From: Hyphomicrobium_A sp964493785
Lineage (GTDB): Bacteria; Pseudomonadota; Alphaproteobacteria; Rhizobiales; Hyphomicrobiaceae
Assembly (NCBI GenBank): GCA_964493785.1
Contig: CAZBPM010000002.1
Span: 124,001 to 188,000, forward strand
Length of the DNA: 64,000 bases
Direction: 5' to 3'
The position numbers and the translations under genes are program-made. The notes below the pieces were generated by a model, which had not been told where the DNA came from, did no database searches, and saw nothing but the letters and a program-made list of their open reading frames with translations. Positions 34,691 to 42,461 of the stretch are shown piece after piece. Position 1 is the stretch's first letter. Each line of letters starts with the position of its first letter.

Positions 34691-35557
34691 GTGATCCGCC
34701 TCAGAATCGAACACAGCACAGTCTACAGTTACCGCTTACCGGTCGATCTGGGGGCTCACCGTCTATTACTTCGTCCGCGGGAGAGCCGCGACCTTCGGGT
34801 GCTGTCGACTGAGTTGAGAGTGACACCGAGGCCGACGCTCACCTGGGCGCACGACGTCTTCGGCAATACTGCGGCTACGGCTACATTTCCTTCGCCGTCC
34901 GAAAGGCTGGACATCGCCAGCGTCACCGAAATTCAGCTCGACACCGCCGCTTGGCCCGTTTTCGACATTGCCGCTTCCGCCATCGCCTACCCGTTCAGGT
35001 ATTCCGACGACGAGTGGACAGATCTCGGCTCATTGACCGTCCAGCAGTACGCCGACCCTCATGGGCAACTGCAGAACTGGGCCCGCGCTTTCGTCCGCGG
35101 CAATCAAACGGACACGCTTTCGCTGCTCAAGGACCTGAGCGCGGGTATCACGGGATGGATCAACTATCAGAGCCGGGAGGATGAGGGCACGCAATCGCCT
35201 ATCCAGACCCTGGATCGCGGTTGGGGCTCGTGCCGGGATATTGCCGTTCTCTTCATCGAGGCAGCACGCAGTCTCGGTTTTGGCGCGCGGATTGTTTCCG
35301 GTTATCTCTATAACCCCAATCAGGACTTCATGGGATCAACGTTCGCCGGATCAACGCACGCATGGGCCGAGATCTACGTTCCGGGGGCCGGTTGGATCAC
35401 TTTTGATCCGACGAACCGAAGCGTCGGTGGCGCCAATCTCATCCCTGTTGCCGTCGCGCGCGACATACGCCAGGTGACCCCGGTGGCCGGCAGCTTCATA
35501 GGGATGAGTGACGCATATTTGGGGATGTCAGTCTCTGTGCGCGTCACTGCAGTGTAA
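34691..35557 (+). CDS. transglutaminase-like cysteine protease family protein (first)
   Basis: A 288-residue protein with the bacterial transglutaminase N-terminal beta domain (LRIEHSTVYSYRLPV, LLLRPRESRDL) and a transglutaminase core. The catalytic Cys is in GWGSCRDIAVL near residue 178, His in STHAWAEIYVPGAGW near 220 and Asp in TFDPTNRS near 238. No signal peptide is seen. Family members in proteobacteria often sit with an ATP-grasp and an alpha-E protein in a peptide-modifying set, neither of which is present here. GTG 34691 is preceded by GGAG at a short distance. Confidence 0.9.
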   Translation: MIRLRIEHSTVYSYRLPVDLGAHRLLLRPRESRDLRVLSTELRVTPRPTLTWAHDVFGNTAATATFPSPSERLDIASVTEIQLDTAAWPVFDIAASAIAYPFRYSDDEWTDLGSLTVQQYADPHGQLQNWARAFVRGNQTDTLSLLKDLSAGITGWINYQSREDEGTQSPIQTLDRGWGSCRDIAVLFIEAARSLGFGARIVSGYLYNPNQDFMGSTFAGSTHAWAEIYVPGAGWITFDPTNRSVGGANLIPVAVARDIRQVTPVAGSFIGMSDAYLGMSVSVRVTAV

Positions 35558-35565
35558 TCCAGTGA

Positions 35566-35585
35566 GCCGGCATCGCGCTGCCGGC
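35566..35585. terminator. hairpin between convergent genes
   Basis: A seven-pair stem (GCCGGCA/TGCCGGC) with a six-base loop lies nine bases after the transglutaminase stop and 20 bases before the esterase stop. No T run follows on either strand, so it is at best a weak terminator. Confidence 0.35.
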
Positions 35586-35604
35586 CCGGTCGCGCCGGCG
35601 GCGT

Positions 35605-36753
35605 TCATGCGCCGCCCAGCCGATGTTCCAGGAAGAAGCGCAGCATCTCCCCCGTCGCGTCGGGGCCGCCCGGGTTGGTGAACGATCCGGCAGAGTTTCC
35701 GCCTGACCAGGCGTGACCGGCTCCATGCAATTCCCAGAGTTCGAGAATTCGACGACCGTCGGGGTCACGCCGAACGGATCGGGAGAATGCTTTGCCCGAC
35801 TCTGTAGCGCTGCGCTCGGTCGTTTCCCGTAACTCGGCATCCGCCAAAGCACGAACGATCACTTTCGTCCCGTTGCAGGGATGGACGGTTGCATCGCGAT
35901 CGCCGTGAAAGACGATAGTCGGCGTCGCTTTCGCAGCACGGCGCGTCTTCCCAGCGCCCTGGCCCTGCATTGCACCGAACGCCGATGGAAGATCGTGCGC
36001 CGAACCGCAAGCCAGGCCCGAATGCACGCCCACGGCCGCGAAGAGGTCGGGGTAGGCTTCTCCCATGATAGCAGCTGCCGCGCCGCCCGCCGAAAGACCC
36101 GCAACGTAGACGCGATCGAGATCGATCTCGTGCTGTGCAGCAACCTGGCGCACAATGCCGGCGATGAGCGCTGGCTCGCCGCGATCGCGCGCCTGGTCGC
36201 CAGGGCGGAACCAGTTCCAGCACTTGGACGCGTTCGCGGCTTGCGGTTGCTCGGGATAGACGACGAAGCATCCACGAGACTCGGCGGCAAAGTTCATGCG
36301 CGTCCCGGCGGCGAAATCGTCGGCCGATTGCTTGCATCCGTGCAGCATCACGATAAGCGGACAAGGCTTTTCGTGTGCGCTCGGGATGTACAGCGTGTAG
36401 CTTCGGCTGGCGCCAGCATTCGAGAACGTGCCGCTGACGTAGCTTCCCGCACAGGGCGCGATATCTCCTGGCTGAATGGCTCGGCTGCCCGGAAGGTTTG
36501 CCATCCAATCGGTTGGCACGCGAGGCAGGGCGCCGGTCGACAGGCGCGGCGACGGCCCCGCCAGCGCTCCGCGCAGGCCAGCGTTAGCCGCGACGTCGGA
36601 GATATCTTCGGCTTGGAGTTCGATTGGCGCATTCGCATCGGTATGCGGCGCCCCCGCGTGCGTCCCCTGGAGTACAGCCATGGCCTCCTCCAGACGCCCA
36701 GCGCGAGTGAGACGTGTCGCCTCCAACATACGGGCGCGATCGAAAAGCTTCAT
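35605..36753 (-). CDS. PHB depolymerase-type esterase
   Basis: A 382-residue alpha/beta-hydrolase of the LpqC/PHB-depolymerase esterase group. The nucleophile elbow GLSAGGAAA is near residue 205, the catalytic Asp in FHGDRDATV near 272 and His in LHGAGHAWSGG near 345; MLHGCKQSADDFAAGT supplies the oxyanion loop. The first 80 residues are a separate helical/linker part (LEEAMAVLQG) and there is no signal peptide, so an intracellular polyester or ester substrate is likely. AGGA precedes ATG 36753. The gene runs behind a ribbon-helix-helix gene in the same direction. Confidence 0.88.
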   Translation of the reverse strand: MKLFDRARMLEATRLTRAGRLEEAMAVLQGTHAGAPHTDANAPIELQAEDISDVAANAGLRGALAGPSPRLSTGALPRVPTDWMANLPGSRAIQPGDIAPCAGSYVSGTFSNAGASRSYTLYIPSAHEKPCPLIVMLHGCKQSADDFAAGTRMNFAAESRGCFVVYPEQPQAANASKCWNWFRPGDQARDRGEPALIAGIVRQVAAQHEIDLDRVYVAGLSAGGAAAAIMGEAYPDLFAAVGVHSGLACGSAHDLPSAFGAMQGQGAGKTRRAAKATPTIVFHGDRDATVHPCNGTKVIVRALADAELRETTERSATESGKAFSRSVRRDPDGRRILELWELHGAGHAWSGGNSAGSFTNPGGPDATGEMLRFFLEHRLGGA

Positions 36754-36820
36754 GCTGGTTCCTAACCTGTTGCCGCTCGAATTGTGCGGGGTGTGTTGAT
36801 CGCGACCGGACGCACCGGCT

Positions 36821-37246
36821 CTAACTCGCGCGATCGGCGAGCGCCGCTTTGACCTCTGCGCTGGCGTGGAGCGCACCAAGCACCGTCAGCGAGCCAATTG
36901 TCTTGCGGGCAAGTTGCGGGGTGACGTCGTCCGCGATCGTAAGCAGTCCCAGGACGCGAAGATGGAGAACCTCACCGGCAGAGTGCGCGGTTTCGAGGTC
37001 TGCTCGCGAGATGTGACGCAGCCCCAGATCGAGCGAGTTGCGCGTCACAGTCCGTTTCACTTCCTCAGAGTGGCGGTCGAGGAGGTTGCGAACTGCCGTG
37101 CGGATCAGGTCGGTCCGGTTCGAATAGAACCCTTCCGAAACAAGAAGATCGACCTGCCCGAGATCGACGTATCCCAGGTTGATTGTGATCTTCTCGGACT
37201 CTGGGCCGCGCGGGCGCAGCTCTCGGACATTGTTTTTCGGTAGCAT
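36821..37246 (-). CDS. ribbon-helix-helix (CopG-like) protein
   Basis: A 141-residue protein with an N-terminal ribbon-helix-helix (KITINLGYVDLGQVDLLV then YSNRTDLIRTAVRNLLDRH, residues about 18-60), a fold used by CopG/Arc-type regulators. The C-terminal half is helical with no motif I know. ATG 37246 has GGAG eight bases upstream; a longer frame to 37648 is a GC artefact. It is 67 bases upstream of the esterase gene and probably controls that unit (inference). Confidence 0.75.
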   Translation of the reverse strand: MLPKNNVRELRPRGPESEKITINLGYVDLGQVDLLVSEGFYSNRTDLIRTAVRNLLDRHSEEVKRTVTRNSLDLGLRHISRADLETAHSAGEVLHLRVLGLLTIADDVTPQLARKTIGSLTVLGALHASAEVKAALADRAS

Positions 37247-37589
37247 CGGTCTTGCTCCAGTCGCCATCCGTGTGGATGGTAGATGGATGGCCGGTGGCTG
37301 GTGTTCAAGGGGCAGGGCCGAGCGAGCCGACCGTTCAAGCGGAACGGGGCAAGGCGCCGCGCGTTGGCAGGGCGATGCGCCACCTGAGGATTCGCTTTGG
37401 GCGGCGGCAGCATTCATCCAGAGCAGGCACACGCGGCCTCCGGCGCGGTTTTGGCCACGCGGGGCCACTCGCACACCAGAACATGACAATTGATACGCTC
37501 CGGCAGCTCTTCGAAGAGACGCTGAGAGGCATCTATTGTGCGCAGAGTTTGGTATCGTCAGCGCTCGCACCGATTGCAAAGGAGACTTC
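37247..37589. other. divergent promoter region
   Basis: These 343 bases separate the ribbon-helix-helix gene from the second transglutaminase gene. I see an AAAGGAG ribosome site at 37578-37584 and no other clear element. Confidence 0.4.
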
Positions 37590-38426
37590 ATGGAGATCAA
37601 CGTCGGCTGCAGACTGCGGTATGAGACAACCGAGGCGACGGCGTTCATCTTTCAGATCGAAGCTGCGAAGGCAGACAGTCAGACCGTCATGCAGGAGATG
37701 CTGACGCTACCGCCCGGCTCGGTGTCGGATTTGTACGTCGACCCCGTCACGTTGACGCGAAAGGTGCGGACTTTCCTGGGACCGGGCCCTGTCGAGGTCG
37801 TCTATGAGGCGACTGTGGGTGTCGACGCGTCGGGCTTCGATCCCGCCCAGGTCATGGAGTTCGATTTCGCACAGCTCCCGCTGGAATACGTGGAGTATCT
37901 GGCGGCAAGCCGCTATTGCCCGTCGGACGTCTTCACGAAGCTGGCGTTCGAAACGTTCGGCCAATTGCCACGCGGGCACACACGCGTCACCGCGGTCTGC
38001 GACTGGATCTTCAACAGCATCACCTACGCCAGCGGCAGTACGGGGCCGAGTTCTACGTCGGTGGACGTATTCGAGTCCAAACAGGGCGTGTGCCGCGATT
38101 TCGCCCACCTGGGCATTTCGCTGTGCCGCGCGTTGGGAATTCCGGCGCGTTATGCGAGCGTCTATGCCGACGCGTTGAGCCCGCAAGACTTTCACGCCGT
38201 CTTCCAAGCCTATCTCAATGGCCCAAAGGGCGGCGAATGGTTCGCTTTCGACCCTTCGCGCATGAGCTCGGTTGATGCGATGGTCCGCATCGCTGCTGGG
38301 CGCGACGCGGCCGACGTGGCATTTGCCTGGCCTCAGGGACCAGTGACCTCACAACCGCCGGAAGTGTGGGCCAGCGCGCCCGGCCGCGCGCACAGCATGC
38401 GCACCCCGCTGGCCGTCAGCACCTAG
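37590..38426 (+). CDS. transglutaminase-like protein (second, divergent subfamily)
   Basis: A 278-residue transglutaminase-core protein. The catalytic Cys is in KQGVCRDFAHL near residue 170, His in PQDFHAVFQAYL near 205 and Asp in AFDPSRMSS near 225. Its N-terminal part (INVGCRLRYETTEATAFIF) differs from the first and third proteins, placing it in another subfamily. AAAGGAG five bases before ATG 37590 decides the start. The third transglutaminase gene starts 10 bases downstream, so the two are one operon. Confidence 0.88.
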   Translation: MEINVGCRLRYETTEATAFIFQIEAAKADSQTVMQEMLTLPPGSVSDLYVDPVTLTRKVRTFLGPGPVEVVYEATVGVDASGFDPAQVMEFDFAQLPLEYVEYLAASRYCPSDVFTKLAFETFGQLPRGHTRVTAVCDWIFNSITYASGSTGPSSTSVDVFESKQGVCRDFAHLGISLCRALGIPARYASVYADALSPQDFHAVFQAYLNGPKGGEWFAFDPSRMSSVDAMVRIAAGRDAADVAFAWPQGPVTSQPPEVWASAPGRAHSMRTPLAVST

Positions 38427-38436
38427 AGTAGCCCCA

Positions 38437-39327
38437 ATGCGCCGGCACCTCATCGTACGCCACGAGACCGAGTATCGATATTCAGAGCCGGTCGCTTTCG
38501 GTCGCCATCGAATGATGTTTCGTCCGCGCGATAGTCACACCCTGCGTCTGCTGGGCACGAGCGTCGCTATCACGCCGGAACCCGAAAGGATTCGGTGGAT
38601 GTACGACGTGTTCGGCAATTCCGTCTCGTACGCGGAGTTTGGCGATCAGCGCTCGGCCTCGCTCCGATTCGTCAGCGAGATCAGCATCCTGCATTACGAG
38701 GTCGACCAGCCGACGGTGCTCCTGTCGCCGTCGGCAGAGCAGTATCCGTTCTCCTATAGCCCGGAGGAAGCTCCGGACGTCCAACCTCTGATGATCCTCA
38801 ACCGACCGGATCCCGAAGGGCGGCTAGCACTCTGGGCCAAGACCATAGCTGACGGGAGCAACGGCCGCACACTCGCCATCCTCTCAGACATGATGGATAC
38901 CATTCGAAGTGACTTTCGGTATCAGCGACGGCCGAAGGCAGGAACGCAGGACCCAGTTCAAACACTGGAGCTGCGCACGGGGACGTGCCGCGATTTTGCG
39001 CTGCTCATGATCGAGGCGCTCCGATCTTTAGGTTTCGCCGCGCGCTTCGTCAGCGGATACATCTACACCCCTGGACGCTCGAACAATCAAGGCGGCGGCG
39101 CCACACACGCTTGGGCACAGGTCTATCTGCCCGGATGCGGCTGGATCGAGATCGATCCCACCAATGGCATTTTCGGTAACCGCGACCTGATCCGTATCGC
39201 AGTCGCACGCGATCAGAAGCAGGCAGCGCCCTTGACCGGAAGTTTCACCGGTCCGCGCGGCTCGTATCTGGGCATGTCGGTAACGGTTTCCGTGACGGAA
39301 CAAGCCGCCGGGGCGTCCGCTGCATAG
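38437..39327 (+). CDS. transglutaminase-like protein (third)
   Basis: A 296-residue paralogue of the first transglutaminase (HLIVRHETEYRYSEPVAFGR, MMFRPRDSHTL). The catalytic Cys is in RTGTCRDFALL near residue 187, His in ATHAWAQVYLPGCGW near 226 and Asp in EIDPTNGIF near 243. It shares the C-terminal GSFTGPRGSYLGMSV element with the first copy's GSFIGMSDAYLGMSV. It is co-transcribed with the second transglutaminase gene. Confidence 0.9.
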   Translation: MRRHLIVRHETEYRYSEPVAFGRHRMMFRPRDSHTLRLLGTSVAITPEPERIRWMYDVFGNSVSYAEFGDQRSASLRFVSEISILHYEVDQPTVLLSPSAEQYPFSYSPEEAPDVQPLMILNRPDPEGRLALWAKTIADGSNGRTLAILSDMMDTIRSDFRYQRRPKAGTQDPVQTLELRTGTCRDFALLMIEALRSLGFAARFVSGYIYTPGRSNNQGGGATHAWAQVYLPGCGWIEIDPTNGIFGNRDLIRIAVARDQKQAAPLTGSFTGPRGSYLGMSVTVSVTEQAAGASAA

Positions 39328-39510
39328 CGAAACGACGATGTCGCACGCCGGCTGGGCGGAGCGTGTCACGGCCGGCGACTATTCGCAGTCGCGGGATAGT
39401 TCCACGCGCGAGAAGCTATTTATTCCAACGCGAGCTTCTTCCAATCGGTCCAGCAAGGAGCATATCAGCTCACCCATGCGTTGCATGCGGGATATCTATG
39501 AGAGGTTGCC

Positions 39511-40053
39511 ATGAAGGTTACGTTATTAGTAGGCGCGGCGCTGATTGCGATGGTCGCTCCTGCGGCGGCTGAGCAAATCAAGTTGAACGGCACCGTCACC
39601 GACGTGTTCGGTCAGCGCTACGTGGTCGAGGATAGCGGCAAGAAATCGCTCGTCGACATCGGCCCGAAGGGCAACGAACTCGTGTCGATCAAGAGCGGTG
39701 ACAAGGTCATCGTTGAAGGCGAGCTTACGGACGCGGGCGAGGTGCATGCCCTCAGCGTCGCGGTTGCCGACAAGCCAGCCGTCGAATTGCCAGGCCAGAA
39801 ATCCTTGTGGCAGCGTCTCACCGGCGCGGAGCCGAAGGACAAGGTCGCGCTCACGCCGACGATGGCCAAGGAGATGGTCACCAAGGGCGGCTACGAGGTG
39901 GTCGGAGAGCCGCGCCCCGAGAAGAAGCACTTCGAAGTATTGGCTATGAAAGATGGCCACTACTACGAGGTCCACGCACATCGCAACGGCGAGCTGAAGG
40001 GCATCCACAGCGTGGATAGCAAAGATCCTAAGTGGGCCGCATTGATCAAGTAA
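39511..40053 (+). CDS. periplasmic OB-fold-like plus PepSY-like protein
   Basis: A 180-residue secreted protein. The signal peptide is residues 1-21 (LLVGAALIAMVAPAAA). Residues about 24-90 form a small beta-barrel-like repeat (LNGTVTDVFGQRYVVED, DKVIVEGELTDAGE) resembling OB-fold BOF/DUF5666 proteins. Residues about 125-175 (GYEVVGEPRPEKKHFEVLA, YYEVHAHRNGELKG) resemble a PepSY unit. It may be an envelope-stress or inhibitor protein. The gene stands alone with a strong hairpin after it. Confidence 0.7.
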   Translation: MKVTLLVGAALIAMVAPAAAEQIKLNGTVTDVFGQRYVVEDSGKKSLVDIGPKGNELVSIKSGDKVIVEGELTDAGEVHALSVAVADKPAVELPGQKSLWQRLTGAEPKDKVALTPTMAKEMVTKGGYEVVGEPRPEKKHFEVLAMKDGHYYEVHAHRNGELKGIHSVDSKDPKWAALIK

Positions 40054-40066
40054 GTCCACTGTGCAA

Positions 40067-40103
40067 CAGCATCGTTGGTCGCCAATGGGCGCCAACGATG
40101 CTG
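40067..40103 (+). terminator. long 3' hairpin
   Basis: A 16-pair stem with a single bulged base (CAGCATCGTTGG and CGCC against GGCG and CCAACGATGCTG) closes on AATG 13 bases after the stop. There is no T run after it, so it may end transcription with Rho or shield the mRNA. Confidence 0.65.
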
Positions 40104-40268
40104 GGCTTCAGCTCCGCATCCTGACGCGCGACCGATCACCGGCCAGGTGTTTTAGTTGGCCGGCGTCCATTATTCCAGAAACTAGCTCTCGCCATTTTGC
40201 CAAGATAAGCGCATTGAGCGAGAGGCTGGCGCATTGGCTGTTGGCATGTCGACAATCAGGAGGCTTGC

Positions 40269-41435
40269 ATGACAGCGCCGACGAATGTGCTCGTCGTTGA
40301 GGACGAGATGATACTGCGCATGCGGGCGGTCGATATCGTCGAGGATGCCGGATTCACGGCAGTGGAAGCTGTCAACGCCGATGAAGCACTGGCGATCTTG
40401 GAATCGCGCTCGGACATCACCTTGCTTTTTTCCGACATCCAAATGCCTGGTACCATCGACGGGCTGAAGCTGGCGCATGCCGTGCACGAACGCTGGCCCG
40501 CCATCAAGATCATTTTGGTATCTGGACTAGTGAAAGTTACCGACGCGGATAAGCCGGTGGATAGTGTCTTCATTGGCAAGCCACTCGACGTGAAGCTCAT
40601 GGTCGCCGAGTTGCAGGCGATGGTCGGCAAGGGTGCGCTGAGGATTGTCCCCGATGAGGCGCTGCCGCTCGCGCTGCAGGCACGCGCGGAACCAGGCGAC
40701 GACGCGGGGCCCGACGCAAACTCGCTCTCCGCCGAGAACGACAGCCTACGCCTGTTGCTTGAACAGGCGAGCCTCGACGCCAAGTTGCTTCTCGCTCAGG
40801 CTGGTATTGAGGCGAAGGAACGGGAAGACGCTGACAAGTTGCAGAGGCTCATCCTCGAGGAGCTGCATCACCGCATCAAGAACACGCTCGCCACAGTGAC
40901 CGCCATCGCAGCGCAGAGCTTGCGTACAGCTACGAGCATCGAACACGGGCAGCAAGCGATCGAGAGCAGACTGCTCGCGCTCGGGCGCGCACACGACCTG
41001 CTGCTGCAGGTAAGCTGGGCCAACGCCAGCCTCGTGGAAACCATTCGTGGCGCCATCAAGCCGTTCGATGGCCAAGGTTCTCATCGCTTTTCGTTGGACG
41101 GTCCCGACATCGCCATCACGTCAAGCGCCGTCATTGCACTGGCGATGACGTTGAACGAGCTTTGCACCAACACGACGAAGTTCGGTGCGCTGTCGGCGCC
41201 ATCAGGCAGGGTATGGATCACCTGGACAATTGATAGCAACACCGAGCGGTTGCATCTGGCGTGGAAAGAAACGGGAGGACCTGCGGTCGAGGCGCCGACG
41301 CGACGCAGCTTTGGGACCCGCATGATGGAGGCCCTCGGAAGCCAGCTGAATGGTCGTGTCCAGCTTTCTTACGGCAGGGAAGGCTTCATCTACACGATGG
41401 ATGCGCCGGTCAAATCACTGACCAGGAAAGCGTGA
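40269..41435 (+). CDS. response-regulator receiver fused to HWE histidine kinase
   Basis: A 388-residue protein. An intact receiver covers residues 5-120: acidic pair in VVEDEM, phospho-Asp in LLFSDIQMP near 58, Ser in ILVSGL and Lys in IGKPLD near 103. A coiled linker (about 150-185) leads to an HWE-type kinase with LEELHHRIKNTLA near residue 200 and a HATPase with LNELCTNTTKFGAL. No transmembrane segment is seen, so it acts in the cytoplasm, taking phosphate from another kinase. It is convergent with a second receiver-HWE kinase that is co-transcribed with kaiC, 23 bases away. Confidence 0.9.
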   Translation: MTAPTNVLVVEDEMILRMRAVDIVEDAGFTAVEAVNADEALAILESRSDITLLFSDIQMPGTIDGLKLAHAVHERWPAIKIILVSGLVKVTDADKPVDSVFIGKPLDVKLMVAELQAMVGKGALRIVPDEALPLALQARAEPGDDAGPDANSLSAENDSLRLLLEQASLDAKLLLAQAGIEAKEREDADKLQRLILEELHHRIKNTLATVTAIAAQSLRTATSIEHGQQAIESRLLALGRAHDLLLQVSWANASLVETIRGAIKPFDGQGSHRFSLDGPDIAITSSAVIALAMTLNELCTNTTKFGALSAPSGRVWITWTIDSNTERLHLAWKETGGPAVEAPTRRSFGTRMMEALGSQLNGRVQLSYGREGFIYTMDAPVKSLTRKA

Positions 41436-41458
41436 TCCTGCGAGCATACTCCCGCAGA

Positions 41459-42457
41459 TCACCGGCACAGAGCAGTGATCTCGTAGGTGAATCCACCCGG
41501 CGCATAACCGAAGCGCGGTGGCTCGCCCAGGCTCGCTACTGCCTTTTCGAGTAGCAACGTTCCAAAGCCACGCTGCTTTGGGGGAGCCGCGCTCGGACCT
41601 CCTTGTTCAATCCAAGTGAAGGTGACCGCGGGCTCCGCCTGACCGGAATTCAAGCACCAGCGCACTGAGACTGTGCCCGGCGGTGTGCTCAAGGCCCCGT
41701 ATTTGACGGCGTTGGTCGCCAGCTCGTGAACAATGAGGGCGAAGCCTTGCGCGACGCCAGCGTTGAGAAAGACCGTAGGGCCTTCAAAGGTCACGCGTGC
41801 GCTGAAACTGTCCACGATGCGGGCCACAATATGCTCTAGCTGGGCGCCACCACCGCCGTGCTCGAAGATGAGATCCTGAGCTTTGGCCAGTGAATGCAAC
41901 CGAGCGACCAACGCCTCACCGCCACCACCTCCCTCGCGCAAGCTGGCAGACGCGATGGAGACGATCACCGACAGCATATTTTTGGTTCGGTGTTGAAGCT
42001 CGCGGGCGAGCAGCTCGTATCGCGCCAGTAGGGCGCGTGCTTCATATTGCCGACGGCGGGACCGCAGGGCTGTCGTCGCCAGGCTAACGAGCGTGGTCGG
42101 ATGGAAGGGCTGCTCCAGAAAGCTGATATTGCCGAAGGCCTCTTGCCGGCTGGCGGCGGCTCGATTGCGACCCGGCGTGTCCATACGGTCGGTGACCATG
42201 ATGATCGGCAGGTCTGACCACGCCTCTTGAGACTGCATCCACTGGCCGATCCCATCGAGGAAGTCCGGCTCTGCAGCGACCTCCTCGCTCAGCACCGCAA
42301 TGCCCGCGCCGTTTTTGAGTTCGGCGACGAGGTCACGCGGGGTATCGCAGATTTCTACCGCAATACCGGCTTCGACCAGGAGTCGCGACGCCACTTCCGC
42401 GTTACGCCTCCGCAGCAGTATGAGTGCCCGCTCCGAGTCGGGGCCTCCAAACGGCAT
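41459..42457 (-). CDS. pseudo-receiver fused to HWE histidine kinase
   Basis: A 332-residue cytoplasmic kinase. The first 125 residues have receiver topology (ALILLRRRNAEVASRLLVEA to ISFLEQPFHPTTLVSLATTAL) but the acidic pair is replaced by RRN, the phospho-acceptor position reads VLSEE and the KP pair is QP, so it should not be phosphorylated. The HWE kinase follows with ARELQHRTKNMLSVI near residue 155 and a HATPase with VHELATNAVKYGAL near 245. Its start lies four bases behind the kaiC-like stop, so the two proteins are made together. Confidence 0.88.
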   Translation of the reverse strand: MPFGGPDSERALILLRRRNAEVASRLLVEAGIAVEICDTPRDLVAELKNGAGIAVLSEEVAAEPDFLDGIGQWMQSQEAWSDLPIIMVTDRMDTPGRNRAAASRQEAFGNISFLEQPFHPTTLVSLATTALRSRRRQYEARALLARYELLARELQHRTKNMLSVIVSIASASLREGGGGGEALVARLHSLAKAQDLIFEHGGGGAQLEHIVARIVDSFSARVTFEGPTVFLNAGVAQGFALIVHELATNAVKYGALSTPPGTVSVRWCLNSGQAEPAVTFTWIEQGGPSAAPPKQRGFGTLLLEKAVASLGEPPRFGYAPGGFTYEITALCR

Positions 42458-42461
42458 TGGC

